NCBI GenBank assembly: GCA_964578885.1
Contig: CAZOEO010000004.1
Coordinates: 62,001-126,000, forward strand
DNA length: 64,000 bases
Direction: 5' to 3'
Source of the DNA: CAZRHR01 sp964578885
Lineage (GTDB): Bacteria; Bacteroidota; Bacteroidia; CAIKAF01
Shown here one piece after another: positions 52,780-60,927 of the stretch (within the stretch, counting starts at the first letter, position 1; the number at the start of each line of letters is the position of its first letter). The notes below the pieces were generated by a model. That model saw nothing but the letters and a program-made list of their open reading frames with translations, was not told the origin of the DNA and did no database searches. The position numbers were made by a program, and so were the translations under genes.

Positions 52780-53757
52780 ATGACGTCTAAAGGTCCTATT
52801 TCACAATTTATCACTCATCATTATCGTCACTTTAATGCAGCTGCCCTGGTGGACGCAGCCAAAGGGTACGAAACCCATTTACTGGAAGGCGGAAAAATGA
52901 TGGTGACCCTCGCAGGTGCCATGAGTACCGCAGAACTTGGTATTTCATTGGCCGAAATGATTCGTCAGGATAAAGTGCAGATTATTTCTTGCACAGGCGC
53001 CAATCTGGAAGAAGACGTAATGAACCTGGTTGCTCATTCTCACTACAAAAGAGTGCCGCATTACCGCGATTTAAGTCCACAGGATGAGTGGGATTTATTG
53101 GAAAACGGCTACAATCGCGTTACAGATACTTGTATTCCCGAGGAAGAAGCATTTAGACGCATTCAAAAGCATATTGTGAAAATTTGGAAAGATGCAGAGG
53201 CCAAAGGCGAGCGTTATTTTCCACATGAATTCATGTTTAAACTGTTGCAAAGCAAAGTGATGGAGGCCGATTATGAAATTGACCCCAAACATTCATGGAT
53301 GCTTGCTGCGGCAGAAAAAAACATCCCGATGATTGTTCCCGGATGGGAAGATTCTACCATGGGCAATATTTTCGCTTCTTATTGTATCAAAGGTGAGTTG
53401 AAGCCCCAAACCATGAAATCCGGCATTGAGTACATGACCTGGCTGGCCGATTGGTATAAAAAAGAATCTTCCGGTAAAGGCGTGGGATTTTTCCAAATCG
53501 GTGGCGGTATTGCCGGGGATTTCCCAATTTGCGTAGTGCCCATGATGTATCAGGATTTGGAGTGGCATGATGTACCTTTCTGGAGTTATTTCTGCCAAAT
53601 TAGCGATTCAACTACTTCATACGGAAGTTATTCCGGTGCTGTACCCAATGAAAAAATTACCTGGGGTAAGCTGGATATTACCACACCTAAATTTATCGTA
53701 GAATCCGACGCGACCATTGTAGCGCCCTTAATTTTTGCCTACGTGTTGGGTTGGTAA
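52780..53757 (+). CDS. Deoxyhypusine-synthase-like (homospermidine synthase-type) protein
   Basis: A 325-residue NAD-dependent enzyme of the deoxyhypusine synthase family. The Lys that forms the imine with the 4-aminobutyl group in the human enzyme is kept as Lys297 in EKITWGKLDI, and the block GGGIAGDFPICVVPMMYQDL belongs to the NAD site. Bacteria lack eIF5A, so it should move an aminobutyl group to a polyamine rather than to a protein. Bacterial homologues have been described as homospermidine-type synthases; the product here is inference. It follows the ureohydrolase gene. Confidence 0.85.
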   Translation: MTSKGPISQFITHHYRHFNAAALVDAAKGYETHLLEGGKMMVTLAGAMSTAELGISLAEMIRQDKVQIISCTGANLEEDVMNLVAHSHYKRVPHYRDLSPQDEWDLLENGYNRVTDTCIPEEEAFRRIQKHIVKIWKDAEAKGERYFPHEFMFKLLQSKVMEADYEIDPKHSWMLAAAEKNIPMIVPGWEDSTMGNIFASYCIKGELKPQTMKSGIEYMTWLADWYKKESSGKGVGFFQIGGGIAGDFPICVVPMMYQDLEWHDVPFWSYFCQISDSTTSYGSYSGAVPNEKITWGKLDITTPKFIVESDATIVAPLIFAYVLGW

Positions 53758-53778
53758 TTTTCACTCAATCAATTTTTA

Positions 53779-53818
53779 AACGGCAACAAGGAGATGTTCT
53801 TTGTTGCCGTTGTTGTTT
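53779..53818 (+). terminator. Terminator-like hairpin after the DHS-like gene
   Basis: AACGGCAACAA at 53779-53789 pairs perfectly with TTGTTGCCGTT at 53801-53811, an 11-bp stem, followed by a short T-rich sequence (GTTGTTT). Confidence 0.7.
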
Positions 53819-54332
53819 AACGAAAACCGCACTTTGGTTTTTGAATGCGGCCATGGAACCCACGGACATATCAAGTAGTCTAAGCGTGAGAAAATGGGAG
53901 GAAAGCTGTTTTCCAATCTTTTATACCCACTTATGTTTTAACGCAGTTTTTGTGTGGCGCTACCAAAAGTTATTTTTTTAAAAGCCCTGGGAACGAAAAA
54001 ATCTTATTTACCAACTTTTATCAGTTGCCAACCGACATGGAAATGTTGTCCGACATGTTTCATGGTTTCCCACTTGAGCTGACCTCATGATCCTTCAATG
54101 GCAAGCCAGACCTCTCGATTTGTCATGTGGATTCCGCCGGGGTTTTACAGTTTAACATTCGGATTAAACACCTTGCTTTTAAATCTTTTGGATAAAGATA
54201 TGTCCGTTTTTAGCGCGGGCATGTCCACCGAAATGTGGAAAAGGATAAAATGATGTTGTTTAGAGTTATTTGTTTGATTTTTAAATGTTTATGTGTATGA
54301 TTTTAAATACGAGCGGCTTTGTTGTGCAACTT

Positions 54333-54350
54333 GTGTGACATATGTTACAC
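54333..54350. promoter_or_regulatory. CRP/FNR-like palindrome
   Basis: GTGTGACATATGTTACAC is an 18-base palindrome with one mismatched pair. It matches the CRP/FNR-type half-sites TGTGA-N6-TCACA at 9 of 10 positions. It lies about 85 nt ahead of the STAS gene start region. Confidence 0.4.
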
Positions 54351-54386
54351 TTTTGTTCCGTCTTTGCGAGGTGTTTTTTATCAAAA

Positions 54387-54400
54387 CCCTTTTTAAAGGG
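54387..54400. repeat. Inverted repeat in the STAS promoter
   Basis: CCCTTT and AAAGGG with a 2-base TT spacer. It sits where the -33 contact of the promoter at 54412-54419 should be, as an operator would. Confidence 0.35.
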
Positions 54401-54411
54401 ATAGGTTTTTA

Positions 54412-54419
54412 TATTTTTG
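54412..54419 (+). promoter_or_regulatory. TAnnTTTG promoter box for the STAS gene
   Basis: TATTTTTG, exact, ends 16 nt before ATG 54436. Confidence 0.5.
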
Positions 54420-54435
54420 TACAAAATACATCCAC

Positions 54436-54816
54436 ATGGTTGTACAAGCCGACAAACAAAATTATTATCTCAAGCTTTCTGTAGTTGCAGATAAACTTGA
54501 TTCAACGGTATCTCCGGAGCTGAAATCTGAAATTATTTTTCACAGTGGAAAAGGAGAGAAGAATTTGGTGATTGACTTGTCAGGTGTTAAATACATAGAT
54601 TCAAGTGGATTATCTGCCATTCTGGTGGCCAATCGCCGATGCCAGGCGGCTCGTGGTGTTTTGGTAATCACCGGCGTAGAAGATGCTGTGCTAAAGCTCA
54701 TTACCATATCTCAACTAGATACGGTGCTAAATATTATTCAAAATCCATCGGAAGTAGAAGATTTCATCTTGATGGACAACATTGAAAACGACCTCACACA
54801 AGAAGATGTCGAGTAA
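54436..54816 (+). CDS. STAS-domain anti-sigma-factor-antagonist-like protein
   Basis: A 126-residue single STAS domain. VIDLSGVKYIDSSGLSAILVANRRCQ is the signature, in which the Ser of DSSG is phosphorylated by a partner kinase in SpoIIAA-type proteins. It acts as a switch that binds a kinase/anti-sigma factor when unphosphorylated. No such partner gene lies in the window. The acidic C-terminal tail (NIENDLTQEDVE) is not part of the fold. It is 22 nt before a T9SS protein gene. Confidence 0.85.
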   Translation: MVVQADKQNYYLKLSVVADKLDSTVSPELKSEIIFHSGKGEKNLVIDLSGVKYIDSSGLSAILVANRRCQAARGVLVITGVEDAVLKLITISQLDTVLNIIQNPSEVEDFILMDNIENDLTQEDVE

Positions 54817-54838
54817 AAATTTACTAACTAAAACCAAC

Positions 54839-55705
54839 ATGAAACAAGCATTACGCCTTTCTTTAGGACTCGTTTTGTCTGCCACAGCCCTGACTGCTCA
54901 GGTTTGCTCACCGAATCCACCCGATGCCAACGCGCCACTTTTGGGTTTTAATCCCAATCCCATTCCAGAGGCCGTCGCAGGATCTAACTACAATCACCAA
55001 AACACCGTGGTGATTCCTGAGAAAGTAGACAACACCACCACACCGACTACCGGGGATTCATTGTCTCTTTGCGGCATTAAAATTCTGTCTGTGGCTTTTG
55101 ATACGCTTACTTCTTACAACAGTACCATTCCTGCCAACCTCAACTTCACCTGGGAAGTTTGGCAAGGTTCTACTCAAGTAACGGCGGCGAATTCATCTTC
55201 CACGCCCATTAACATTACAGCTGGTAGTGGATTAGTACGTCTTTGTTTGCGTTTACAAAGCACCAACGTACCTAGCCCTGTGAATGCGCCATGCGATTCA
55301 GTGAGCTTTAAAGTACAGGTTCAAGGTCGTTTAGATGCCGGTTTCGGATGTAGCGATGTGCCTTCTTCCCTGGCGCCTCCTGTAGATTTCTTTATCAAAT
55401 GGCCTATTTGTGCCACTGCTTCTATTGTGGAATTTACCAATCCAACGGCATTTGAATTGCTTCAAAACTTCCCCAATCCTGCCAACGGCGCTACACGTAT
55501 TTCTTTTAACACGCCTAAAGCAGCTCCTGCCACCCTCGAAGTGCGCGATGTTATGGGACGTATGGTTACTCAGCAAACTTTGCAAGCCGGTTTCGGGGTA
55601 AATCACTTTGACGTGAACACCCAAAACTGGAGCGAAGGTGTTTATTTATACACCGTTACCGTAGAGGCACAATCTATTTCGGCTAAAATGTTGGTGAATC
55701 ATTGA
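54839..55705 (+). CDS. Secreted protein with T9SS sorting domain
   Basis: A 288-residue exported protein with a signal peptide (MKQALRLSLGLVLSATALTAQ). The middle is a beta-rich unknown domain with several Cys (QVCSPNPP, SLCGIKILSVAFDTLT, RLCLRLQSTN). The last ~80 residues (FELLQNFPNPANGATRISFN, VRDVMGRMVTQQTLQAG, SEGVYLYTVTVEAQSISAKMLVNH) are a textbook T9SS type A sorting domain. Function unknown. ATG 54839 is chosen because it opens the signal peptide and follows the STAS stop codon; the frame is open further upstream. Confidence 0.85.
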   Translation: MKQALRLSLGLVLSATALTAQVCSPNPPDANAPLLGFNPNPIPEAVAGSNYNHQNTVVIPEKVDNTTTPTTGDSLSLCGIKILSVAFDTLTSYNSTIPANLNFTWEVWQGSTQVTAANSSSTPINITAGSGLVRLCLRLQSTNVPSPVNAPCDSVSFKVQVQGRLDAGFGCSDVPSSLAPPVDFFIKWPICATASIVEFTNPTAFELLQNFPNPANGATRISFNTPKAAPATLEVRDVMGRMVTQQTLQAGFGVNHFDVNTQNWSEGVYLYTVTVEAQSISAKMLVNH

Positions 55706-55725
55706 CGATTCCCGAATGAGTTTTT

Positions 55726-55753
55726 AAAAAGCCCCGTTTTTCGGGGCTTTTTT
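55726..55753 (+). terminator. Terminator after the T9SS protein
   Basis: AAAAAGCCCCG at 55726-55736 pairs perfectly with CGGGGCTTTTT at 55742-55752, loop TTTTT. T-rich sequence follows. Confidence 0.92.
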
Positions 55754-55793
55754 ATTTTAATTTGGTCTTATCTTATACGGATTGAATCAGCCT

Positions 55794-57263
55794 ATGGATG
55801 CCCATTTTATACTCGCGCTCGATCAGGGAACCACCAGTTCCAGGGCGGCCATTTTTAATGCTGAAGGCGAAATGGTTTCCCTGGCCTCACGTCCCTTGCC
55901 ATCCCAATTTCCTTCACCGGGTTGGGTGGAGCAGCAGCCGGAAGAAATTTGGAGTACGCAAATTGGCGCTGCTGCCGAAGCCATCCAACGCGCCCGCATC
56001 CGGCCGGAGCAAATTGCCGCCATAGGCATTGCCAACCAAAGAGAAACGGCCCTGATTTGGGATAGAAAAACAGGAAAAGCACTTACACCGGCCGTGGTTT
56101 GGCAAGACCGGAGAACACAAGAATTTTGCTTGACCTTACAATCGGAAGGTTGGGAGTCCAAAGTTCACCAAATCACAGGATTACGAATAGATCCTTATTT
56201 TTCCGCCACCAAATGGCAATGGCTGCTCCATTTTTATGGATTGTATCCGCGCGCCCAACAAGGAGAGTTATGCGCCGGCACCATTGATTCCTGGCTGGTT
56301 TGGAATTTGACCCGTGGACAGGTGCATGCCACCGATTGGACCAATGCCAGCCGCACTTTGCTCATGGATGTGGCCTCCGGCAAATGGTCGGCCAGCATGT
56401 GCGATTTAATGAATATTCCGGCCGTCCTTTTACCCGAAATTTTAGATTCCAATGCCTGTTTTGGCACCACCGATCCGGCCTTATTTGGCCGAGCCATTCC
56501 TATTTTTGGCGTCCTGGGCGATCAGCAAGCCGCATTGTTCGGACAAGGATGTTTCCAGCCCGGCGATACGAAAGCCACGTATGGTACAGGCTGTTTTATG
56601 ATGATGACCACCGGAACCGAGCCATGCCATACCGGCGCACAATTAATCACCACACCCGCGTGGAAAATGAAAGACCATCCTGCCATGTATGCTTTGGAAG
56701 GCAGTATCTTTTCTTCCGGAGCCGTGGTACAGTGGTTGCGGGACGGACTTGGCATAATACCGCATGCCGCGGCCGTAGAAGGACTGGCCCGAACCGTTTC
56801 TTCCAGCGAAGGCGTGATGCTGATTCCCGCTTTTACCGGATTAGGCGCACCCCATTGGATTCCGGAGGCCCAAGCCGCCATCATTGGCATTACCCGCGGA
56901 ACCACCTCCGCGCATATTGCCAGGGCCGCTTTGGAAAGTATGGCCTTGCAAGTATATGATGTAGTGGAAGCCTTTTCCGCTTCCGGGAACCGACCGCCCA
57001 CCCAACTTTTTGCTGATGGAGGAGCTACGGCTAATCAACTTTTAATGCAACTACAAGCCGACATTCTTCAAATCCCCGTAAAGTTATCCCCCAATCCGGA
57101 AGCCACTGTACGAGGCGCTGCTTCCATGGCATGGGCCGGATATTCAGGCACCGCTTTTCCCATGACTACCGGTGAAGGAACCCTATTTACACCCGGAAAA
57201 CCCGCCACCGCCCTATGTGATCAATGGAAAAACGCCATTCACAAATTTCGTCAACCATTTTAA
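55794..57263 (+). CDS. glpK: Glycerol kinase
   Basis: A 489-residue FGGY-family sugar kinase. Glycerol-kinase marks are ALDQGTTSSRAAIF, GWVEQQPEEIW, NQRETALIWDR, VWQDRRT, DWTNASRTLLMD and the C-terminal ATP-binding region YGTGCFMMMTTG and ADGGATANQLLMQLQADIL. It phosphorylates glycerol to glycerol 3-phosphate. ATG 55794 matches the family; a TTG at 55782 is in frame. No glpF or glpD lies beside it. A CoA-transferase gene follows after 19 nt. Confidence 0.95.
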   Translation: MDAHFILALDQGTTSSRAAIFNAEGEMVSLASRPLPSQFPSPGWVEQQPEEIWSTQIGAAAEAIQRARIRPEQIAAIGIANQRETALIWDRKTGKALTPAVVWQDRRTQEFCLTLQSEGWESKVHQITGLRIDPYFSATKWQWLLHFYGLYPRAQQGELCAGTIDSWLVWNLTRGQVHATDWTNASRTLLMDVASGKWSASMCDLMNIPAVLLPEILDSNACFGTTDPALFGRAIPIFGVLGDQQAALFGQGCFQPGDTKATYGTGCFMMMTTGTEPCHTGAQLITTPAWKMKDHPAMYALEGSIFSSGAVVQWLRDGLGIIPHAAAVEGLARTVSSSEGVMLIPAFTGLGAPHWIPEAQAAIIGITRGTTSAHIARAALESMALQVYDVVEAFSASGNRPPTQLFADGGATANQLLMQLQADILQIPVKLSPNPEATVRGAASMAWAGYSGTAFPMTTGEGTLFTPGKPATALCDQWKNAIHKFRQPF

Positions 57264-57282
57264 CCTCCAATTTATTAATTAT

Positions 57283-58551
57283 ATGGCCGTTACACTTTCC
57301 GCTGATCAGGCCGTTTCCGTCATTCAATCCGGACAACGCATTTTTGTACAAGGCAGTGCTGCCACGCCTTTGGTCCTTTTAAACGCATTGGCACGGCAGG
57401 CCCATCGATTGCAGCAAGTCGAAGTGGTTTGCATGAGTGTGTTGGGAGACATGGGCATCAACCATCCCGACTTCCGTGATGCCTTTTATTTTCGGGCCTT
57501 GTTTGTGTCCGCGCCCATCCGCGAAGCCGTGAACCAGGGTAGGGGAGACTATGTACCCGTATTTTTAAGTGAAGCACATTTGTTGTTTGAACGGAACATT
57601 CTACCATTAGATGTCGCTTTGATTCATGTTTCTCCGCCCGACCAGCATGGATTTTGCTCCCTGGGCACTTCGGTCGATGTGGCCCGCGCAGCCGTCAAAT
57701 ATGCCAAACACGTCATTGCCCAGGTGAATCCACACATGCCGCGAACCCATGGCGACGGGCTTATTCATCTTCGGGAAATCGACACCTTGGTGGACGTGGA
57801 AGTCCCCTTACCCGAAATAGATTATGCCCAAGATATTGGAAAAGTGGAAGCCGACATTGCGAAGCATGTGGCCGCTTTGATTCCGGATGGCGCGACCCTG
57901 CAAATGGGTATAGGCACCCTTCCGGATGCCGTGTTGGCGGCGTTGCATCACCATAAAGATTTAGGCGTGCACACTGAAATGCTGTCCAATGGCATCATTG
58001 ACCTCATGGAAAAAGGCGTAATCAACAATGCCCGAAAGGCCAAACATCGGTTTCGCACCGCCACCAGTTTTGCATTGGGGAGCAGGCGCCTTTACGATTT
58101 TCTGGATGACAATCCCGCTTTTGTGTTTTTAAATGCAAGTTATATCAATGATCCACGGATTATTCGTACCAATCCCAGGGTCATGGCCATCAACAGCGCG
58201 TTGGAGATTGATTTAACCGGACAAGTTTGCGCCGATTCCATAGGAACCCGGCAATATTCCGGTGTAGGCGGGCAAATGGATTTCATGCGAGGTGCCGTGC
58301 AATCTGAGGGCGGCAAAGCCATTTTGGCCATGGCGTCGACGACATCCAGGGGCCAATCGAAGATTGTTCCCTTTTTGCGGGAAGGCGCGGGTGTTGTAAC
58401 CACGCGGGCGCATGTCCACCATGTGGTTACAGAGCATGGCGCAGTAGATTTATTTGGAAAAAGCTTAAAGCAGCGGGCTTTGGCGCTTCGTGATCTGGCG
58501 GATGAGGCGCATCGGGAGGCCTTGGACAGGGCGATTTTTGAGCGGTTTTAA
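57283..58551 (+). CDS. Acetyl-CoA hydrolase/transferase family protein
   Basis: A 422-residue CoA-transferase of the acetyl-CoA hydrolase/4-hydroxybutyrate CoA-transferase type. The catalytic Glu lies in GVHTEMLSNGI; the oxyanion loop is GGQMDFMRGAVQSEGGKAI, and MGIGTLPDAVLAAL and GFCSLGTSVD are other family blocks. It moves CoA between acetyl-CoA and an organic acid; acceptor unknown. It lies 19 nt after glpK and probably shares its transcript, although no pathway link is obvious. Length fits 4-hydroxybutyrate transferases. Confidence 0.88.
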   Translation: MAVTLSADQAVSVIQSGQRIFVQGSAATPLVLLNALARQAHRLQQVEVVCMSVLGDMGINHPDFRDAFYFRALFVSAPIREAVNQGRGDYVPVFLSEAHLLFERNILPLDVALIHVSPPDQHGFCSLGTSVDVARAAVKYAKHVIAQVNPHMPRTHGDGLIHLREIDTLVDVEVPLPEIDYAQDIGKVEADIAKHVAALIPDGATLQMGIGTLPDAVLAALHHHKDLGVHTEMLSNGIIDLMEKGVINNARKAKHRFRTATSFALGSRRLYDFLDDNPAFVFLNASYINDPRIIRTNPRVMAINSALEIDLTGQVCADSIGTRQYSGVGGQMDFMRGAVQSEGGKAILAMASTTSRGQSKIVPFLREGAGVVTTRAHVHHVVTEHGAVDLFGKSLKQRALALRDLADEAHREALDRAIFERF

Positions 58552-58674
58552 GGGGTGGGAGGGTATCACTAAGACGATTTCACAAGATGGGGTGGAGGAC
58601 GACAAGCAATTTAAGAAATGATGAATAAGGCGTAAAAAGTAGGTGGGTGTATAATCTATAACATAAATGGCGTA

Positions 58675-59367
58675 ATGGCATTGACAGCAATTGCTATAAT
58701 AATGAATCAATCATCAATATCGAACATTAAAAAAATTAAATTGATTACAGCAGACATATTTATCAAACATTGGCTTGATTTTTCGCAGGCAATGACAAGC
58801 AGTGGTGATTGGCTAAATCATTGGCAATCTTCAACAGCTTGGAGCAATTATATTCTTGGAACAAAATGCAGCTCAAGTGACAAATCGCCTATTGGCGAAT
58901 TTTTTCGCAAACATTTCGACACACTTCGTTACAGGACAGAGGATGGTCTTTTCGATTTAACCATGTCGTTAAGCGGTAATTTCACAGATATTCCAACACT
59001 TGACAGGGACTATAACTTCATTTCGTTTCAGCCAAAGTCAAAAGAGTATTATCCTGCTATTTATGACATTTTATTAGAGCATGAAAATGAGATTTATTAC
59101 AGTTGGCATGAAGTAGCAAAACTCGGTTGCTTTAGAGGACGTTTAAAAGTATTAGTTACATACAACAGCGACAATTTGACTCAACAACAAATAGCAAATG
59201 AGTGTGAGATGATGGTTAAAACATTCTCAACAGTAATTAAACAAGGTAACTCAAACTTTTCTGACAATCCACAGACGGAATACTTACTATTGGTGGGTAG
59301 ACAAGAGAAGGACGAGTTAGTTTGGTTTCATCAGACCTTTGATAGCGATGGCAACCAGGGAAAGTAA
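58675..59367 (+). CDS. Unknown protein at the head of the AT-rich island
   Basis: A 230-residue protein I do not recognise. Composition is AT-rich and Asn/Ser/Lys-rich, unlike the glpK region before it. There is no signal peptide (the short hydrophobic start ALTAIAIIM is too brief) and no membrane helix. Aromatic residues are frequent (HWLDFSQAMTSSGDWLNHWQSS, YNFISFQPKS, WFHQTFDSDG). It lies 171 nt before the McrB-like gene on the same strand and may belong with it. It could be a third component of that system or a separate cargo gene. ATG 58675 is the only early ATG apart from 58702. Confidence 0.55.
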   Translation: MALTAIAIIMNQSSISNIKKIKLITADIFIKHWLDFSQAMTSSGDWLNHWQSSTAWSNYILGTKCSSSDKSPIGEFFRKHFDTLRYRTEDGLFDLTMSLSGNFTDIPTLDRDYNFISFQPKSKEYYPAIYDILLEHENEIYYSWHEVAKLGCFRGRLKVLVTYNSDNLTQQQIANECEMMVKTFSTVIKQGNSNFSDNPQTEYLLLVGRQEKDELVWFHQTFDSDGNQGK

Positions 59368-59399
59368 ACCAGCCACCAACATTGGTTTTGCGTCAGGTG

Positions 59400-59517
59400 G
59401 TGTGACGTGCTTCTATTGACAATTATTTGTATAATTGAAGTGAGGCTCTGTGTATCAAGTGCAGCGCTAAAAAGCCCGCCCGAAAGCCAAGCGCCAAAAC
59501 GCTCTCGGGCATTATAA
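59400..59517. repeat. Structured spacer before the McrB-like gene
   Basis: Several short inverted repeats lie between the unknown gene and mcrB: CAATTAT-TTGT-ATAATTG, and GCCCGA...TCGGGC enclosing AGCG...CGCT, the last directly ahead of mcrB. Just upstream CGTCA and TGACG flank GGTGGTG. The sequence is G+C-rich compared with the genes on either side and could fold strongly as single-stranded DNA or RNA. Confidence 0.45.
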
Positions 59518-59538
59518 AACGACATTTAAATAACGAAA

Positions 59539-60927
59539 ATGAGTATAGAAAACATTAGACAATTCATAAAAGAAAAAGCGGAACAATTCGGTGCCAAGAC
59601 AGATAACGAATTCAACAAACCTTATGTTGAACGAAACAATACCGGACAAGAAGCACTTAAAGACAATGGAGCTTACTTTGGATTTATCCATCCAGAAGAA
59701 GAAGCATCCGGACCTTTCCACGACTTTTCATTGACAATTTTTCCAAATGACCAAAATAAACCTTGGTTGGTATGTCTGGGAATTGGTTCCAGTGGATTCA
59801 AAAATGACTACGAACTTGCAACCTATCCAGGACTTAGAAGATTGTTTTCAAAGCTGACTGACGAACGAGGTTTTTGTAAATCTGACTTTTCAGACATAGA
59901 AACAAGTTTGCCAAAATCAATCACAGGAAGTCTGGACTTACAGCATATAAAAAACACGATTAAAACTTATACCAAAGTTTTACCGACATGCCAAATAGTT
60001 GACAACCCTGAAAGCGAAGAAGGAAAACAAATTATTGCAGCATTTGTAGCAGGTTATGCTAAGCTTAGGGATTGGCCTTCTAATAAAGACCACAGAAGAG
60101 CTGTTTCAGATGCTTTAGAGCCGTTTTTAAAGACAGAAACAACTGATGAAACAGAAGAAGTAAAAAATCTCTTAAACCAAAGAAAGTACATTGTACTTCA
60201 AGGACCTCCAGGAACTGGTAAAACAAGAACCGCAAAAAAAGTTTCTGAAAGAATGGGTGCAAAAACTTTCTTTACTCAATTTCACGCAGAGACAAGTTAC
60301 TCCGATTTTATTTTTGGCATTCGTCCTGACACAGAAAACGAAGAACTGAGATACAAAGAAAATTTAGGTAGCTTCTCAGAGGCCTTAAAATATGCCATTG
60401 ATCATGGCAATGAAAAAGTCATCTTAATCATTGACGAAATAAACAGGGCCAATCTTTCAAATGTATTGGGACCTATTTTTTACCTTTTTGAACATAAGAT
60501 GGACGTTTCGAATGTTGAGATTGAAATTGCTCCTAACTTCAAACTAAAGCAGCTACCCAAGAACTTTTTTGTCATTGCCACTATGAACACAGCCGACAGG
60601 AGTTTGGCCGTTGTTGACTTTGCATTAAGAAGACGTTTTGCCTGGTACACTCTAAAGCCAAATGCCATAAAGTTGAAAGAGTTTTATAATGAAGACTTTA
60701 GTAGAATTCAGGAAATATTTGACTGGTACGCCTCGAGTACTGAATTGAATTTACAACCTGGTCAAGGCTACTTCATTGCTGACTCCGAAGACGAAATGAA
60801 AAATCGCATTCGCTATGAAATATTCCCTTTGATTAAAGAGTATTTGCAAGAAGGCCTTCTGCGAAATGCGAAAGAAGAGTTTAATAACTATTTTTCAACA
60901 AGAATAAATCTATCTCTTTTCGAATGA
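59539..60927 (+). CDS. McrB-like AAA+ ATPase/GTPase subunit
   Basis: A 462-residue protein. Residues about 195-460 are an McrB-type AAA+ motor: Walker A GPPGTGKT at 222-229, Walker B ILIIDEINRAN at 295-305, and the McrB-specific MNTADRS at 349-355, with RRRFAW after it as arginine finger/sensor region. In McrBC the motor drives DNA translocation and the McrC nuclease cuts. The first ~190 residues (with FGFIHPEEEASGPFHDF and LATYPGLRRLFSKL) are a domain I do not recognise, unlike the 5mC-binding domain of E. coli McrB; they probably set specificity. Stop overlaps the mcrC-like start (ATGA). AT-rich. Confidence 0.9.
   Translation: MSIENIRQFIKEKAEQFGAKTDNEFNKPYVERNNTGQEALKDNGAYFGFIHPEEEASGPFHDFSLTIFPNDQNKPWLVCLGIGSSGFKNDYELATYPGLRRLFSKLTDERGFCKSDFSDIETSLPKSITGSLDLQHIKNTIKTYTKVLPTCQIVDNPESEEGKQIIAAFVAGYAKLRDWPSNKDHRRAVSDALEPFLKTETTDETEEVKNLLNQRKYIVLQGPPGTGKTRTAKKVSERMGAKTFFTQFHAETSYSDFIFGIRPDTENEELRYKENLGSFSEALKYAIDHGNEKVILIIDEINRANLSNVLGPIFYLFEHKMDVSNVEIEIAPNFKLKQLPKNFFVIATMNTADRSLAVVDFALRRRFAWYTLKPNAIKLKEFYNEDFSRIQEIFDWYASSTELNLQPGQGYFIADSEDEMKNRIRYEIFPLIKEYLQEGLLRNAKEEFNNYFSTRINLSLFE

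Larger units (their letters stand above)
53758..54435. other. Long intergenic region with regulatory elements
   Basis: About 680 bases with no credible gene. It holds a terminator-like hairpin (53779-53811), a CRP/FNR-like palindrome (54333-54350), an inverted repeat CCCTTT-TT-AAAGGG at 54387-54400 and a promoter box (54412-54419). The middle part (53850-54300) shows nothing I recognise. Confidence 0.5.

Noticed and set aside
53751..53981. Small frame after the DHS-like gene
   Set aside because: It starts inside the DHS-like gene's last codons, crosses the terminator-like hairpin and has unlikely composition.
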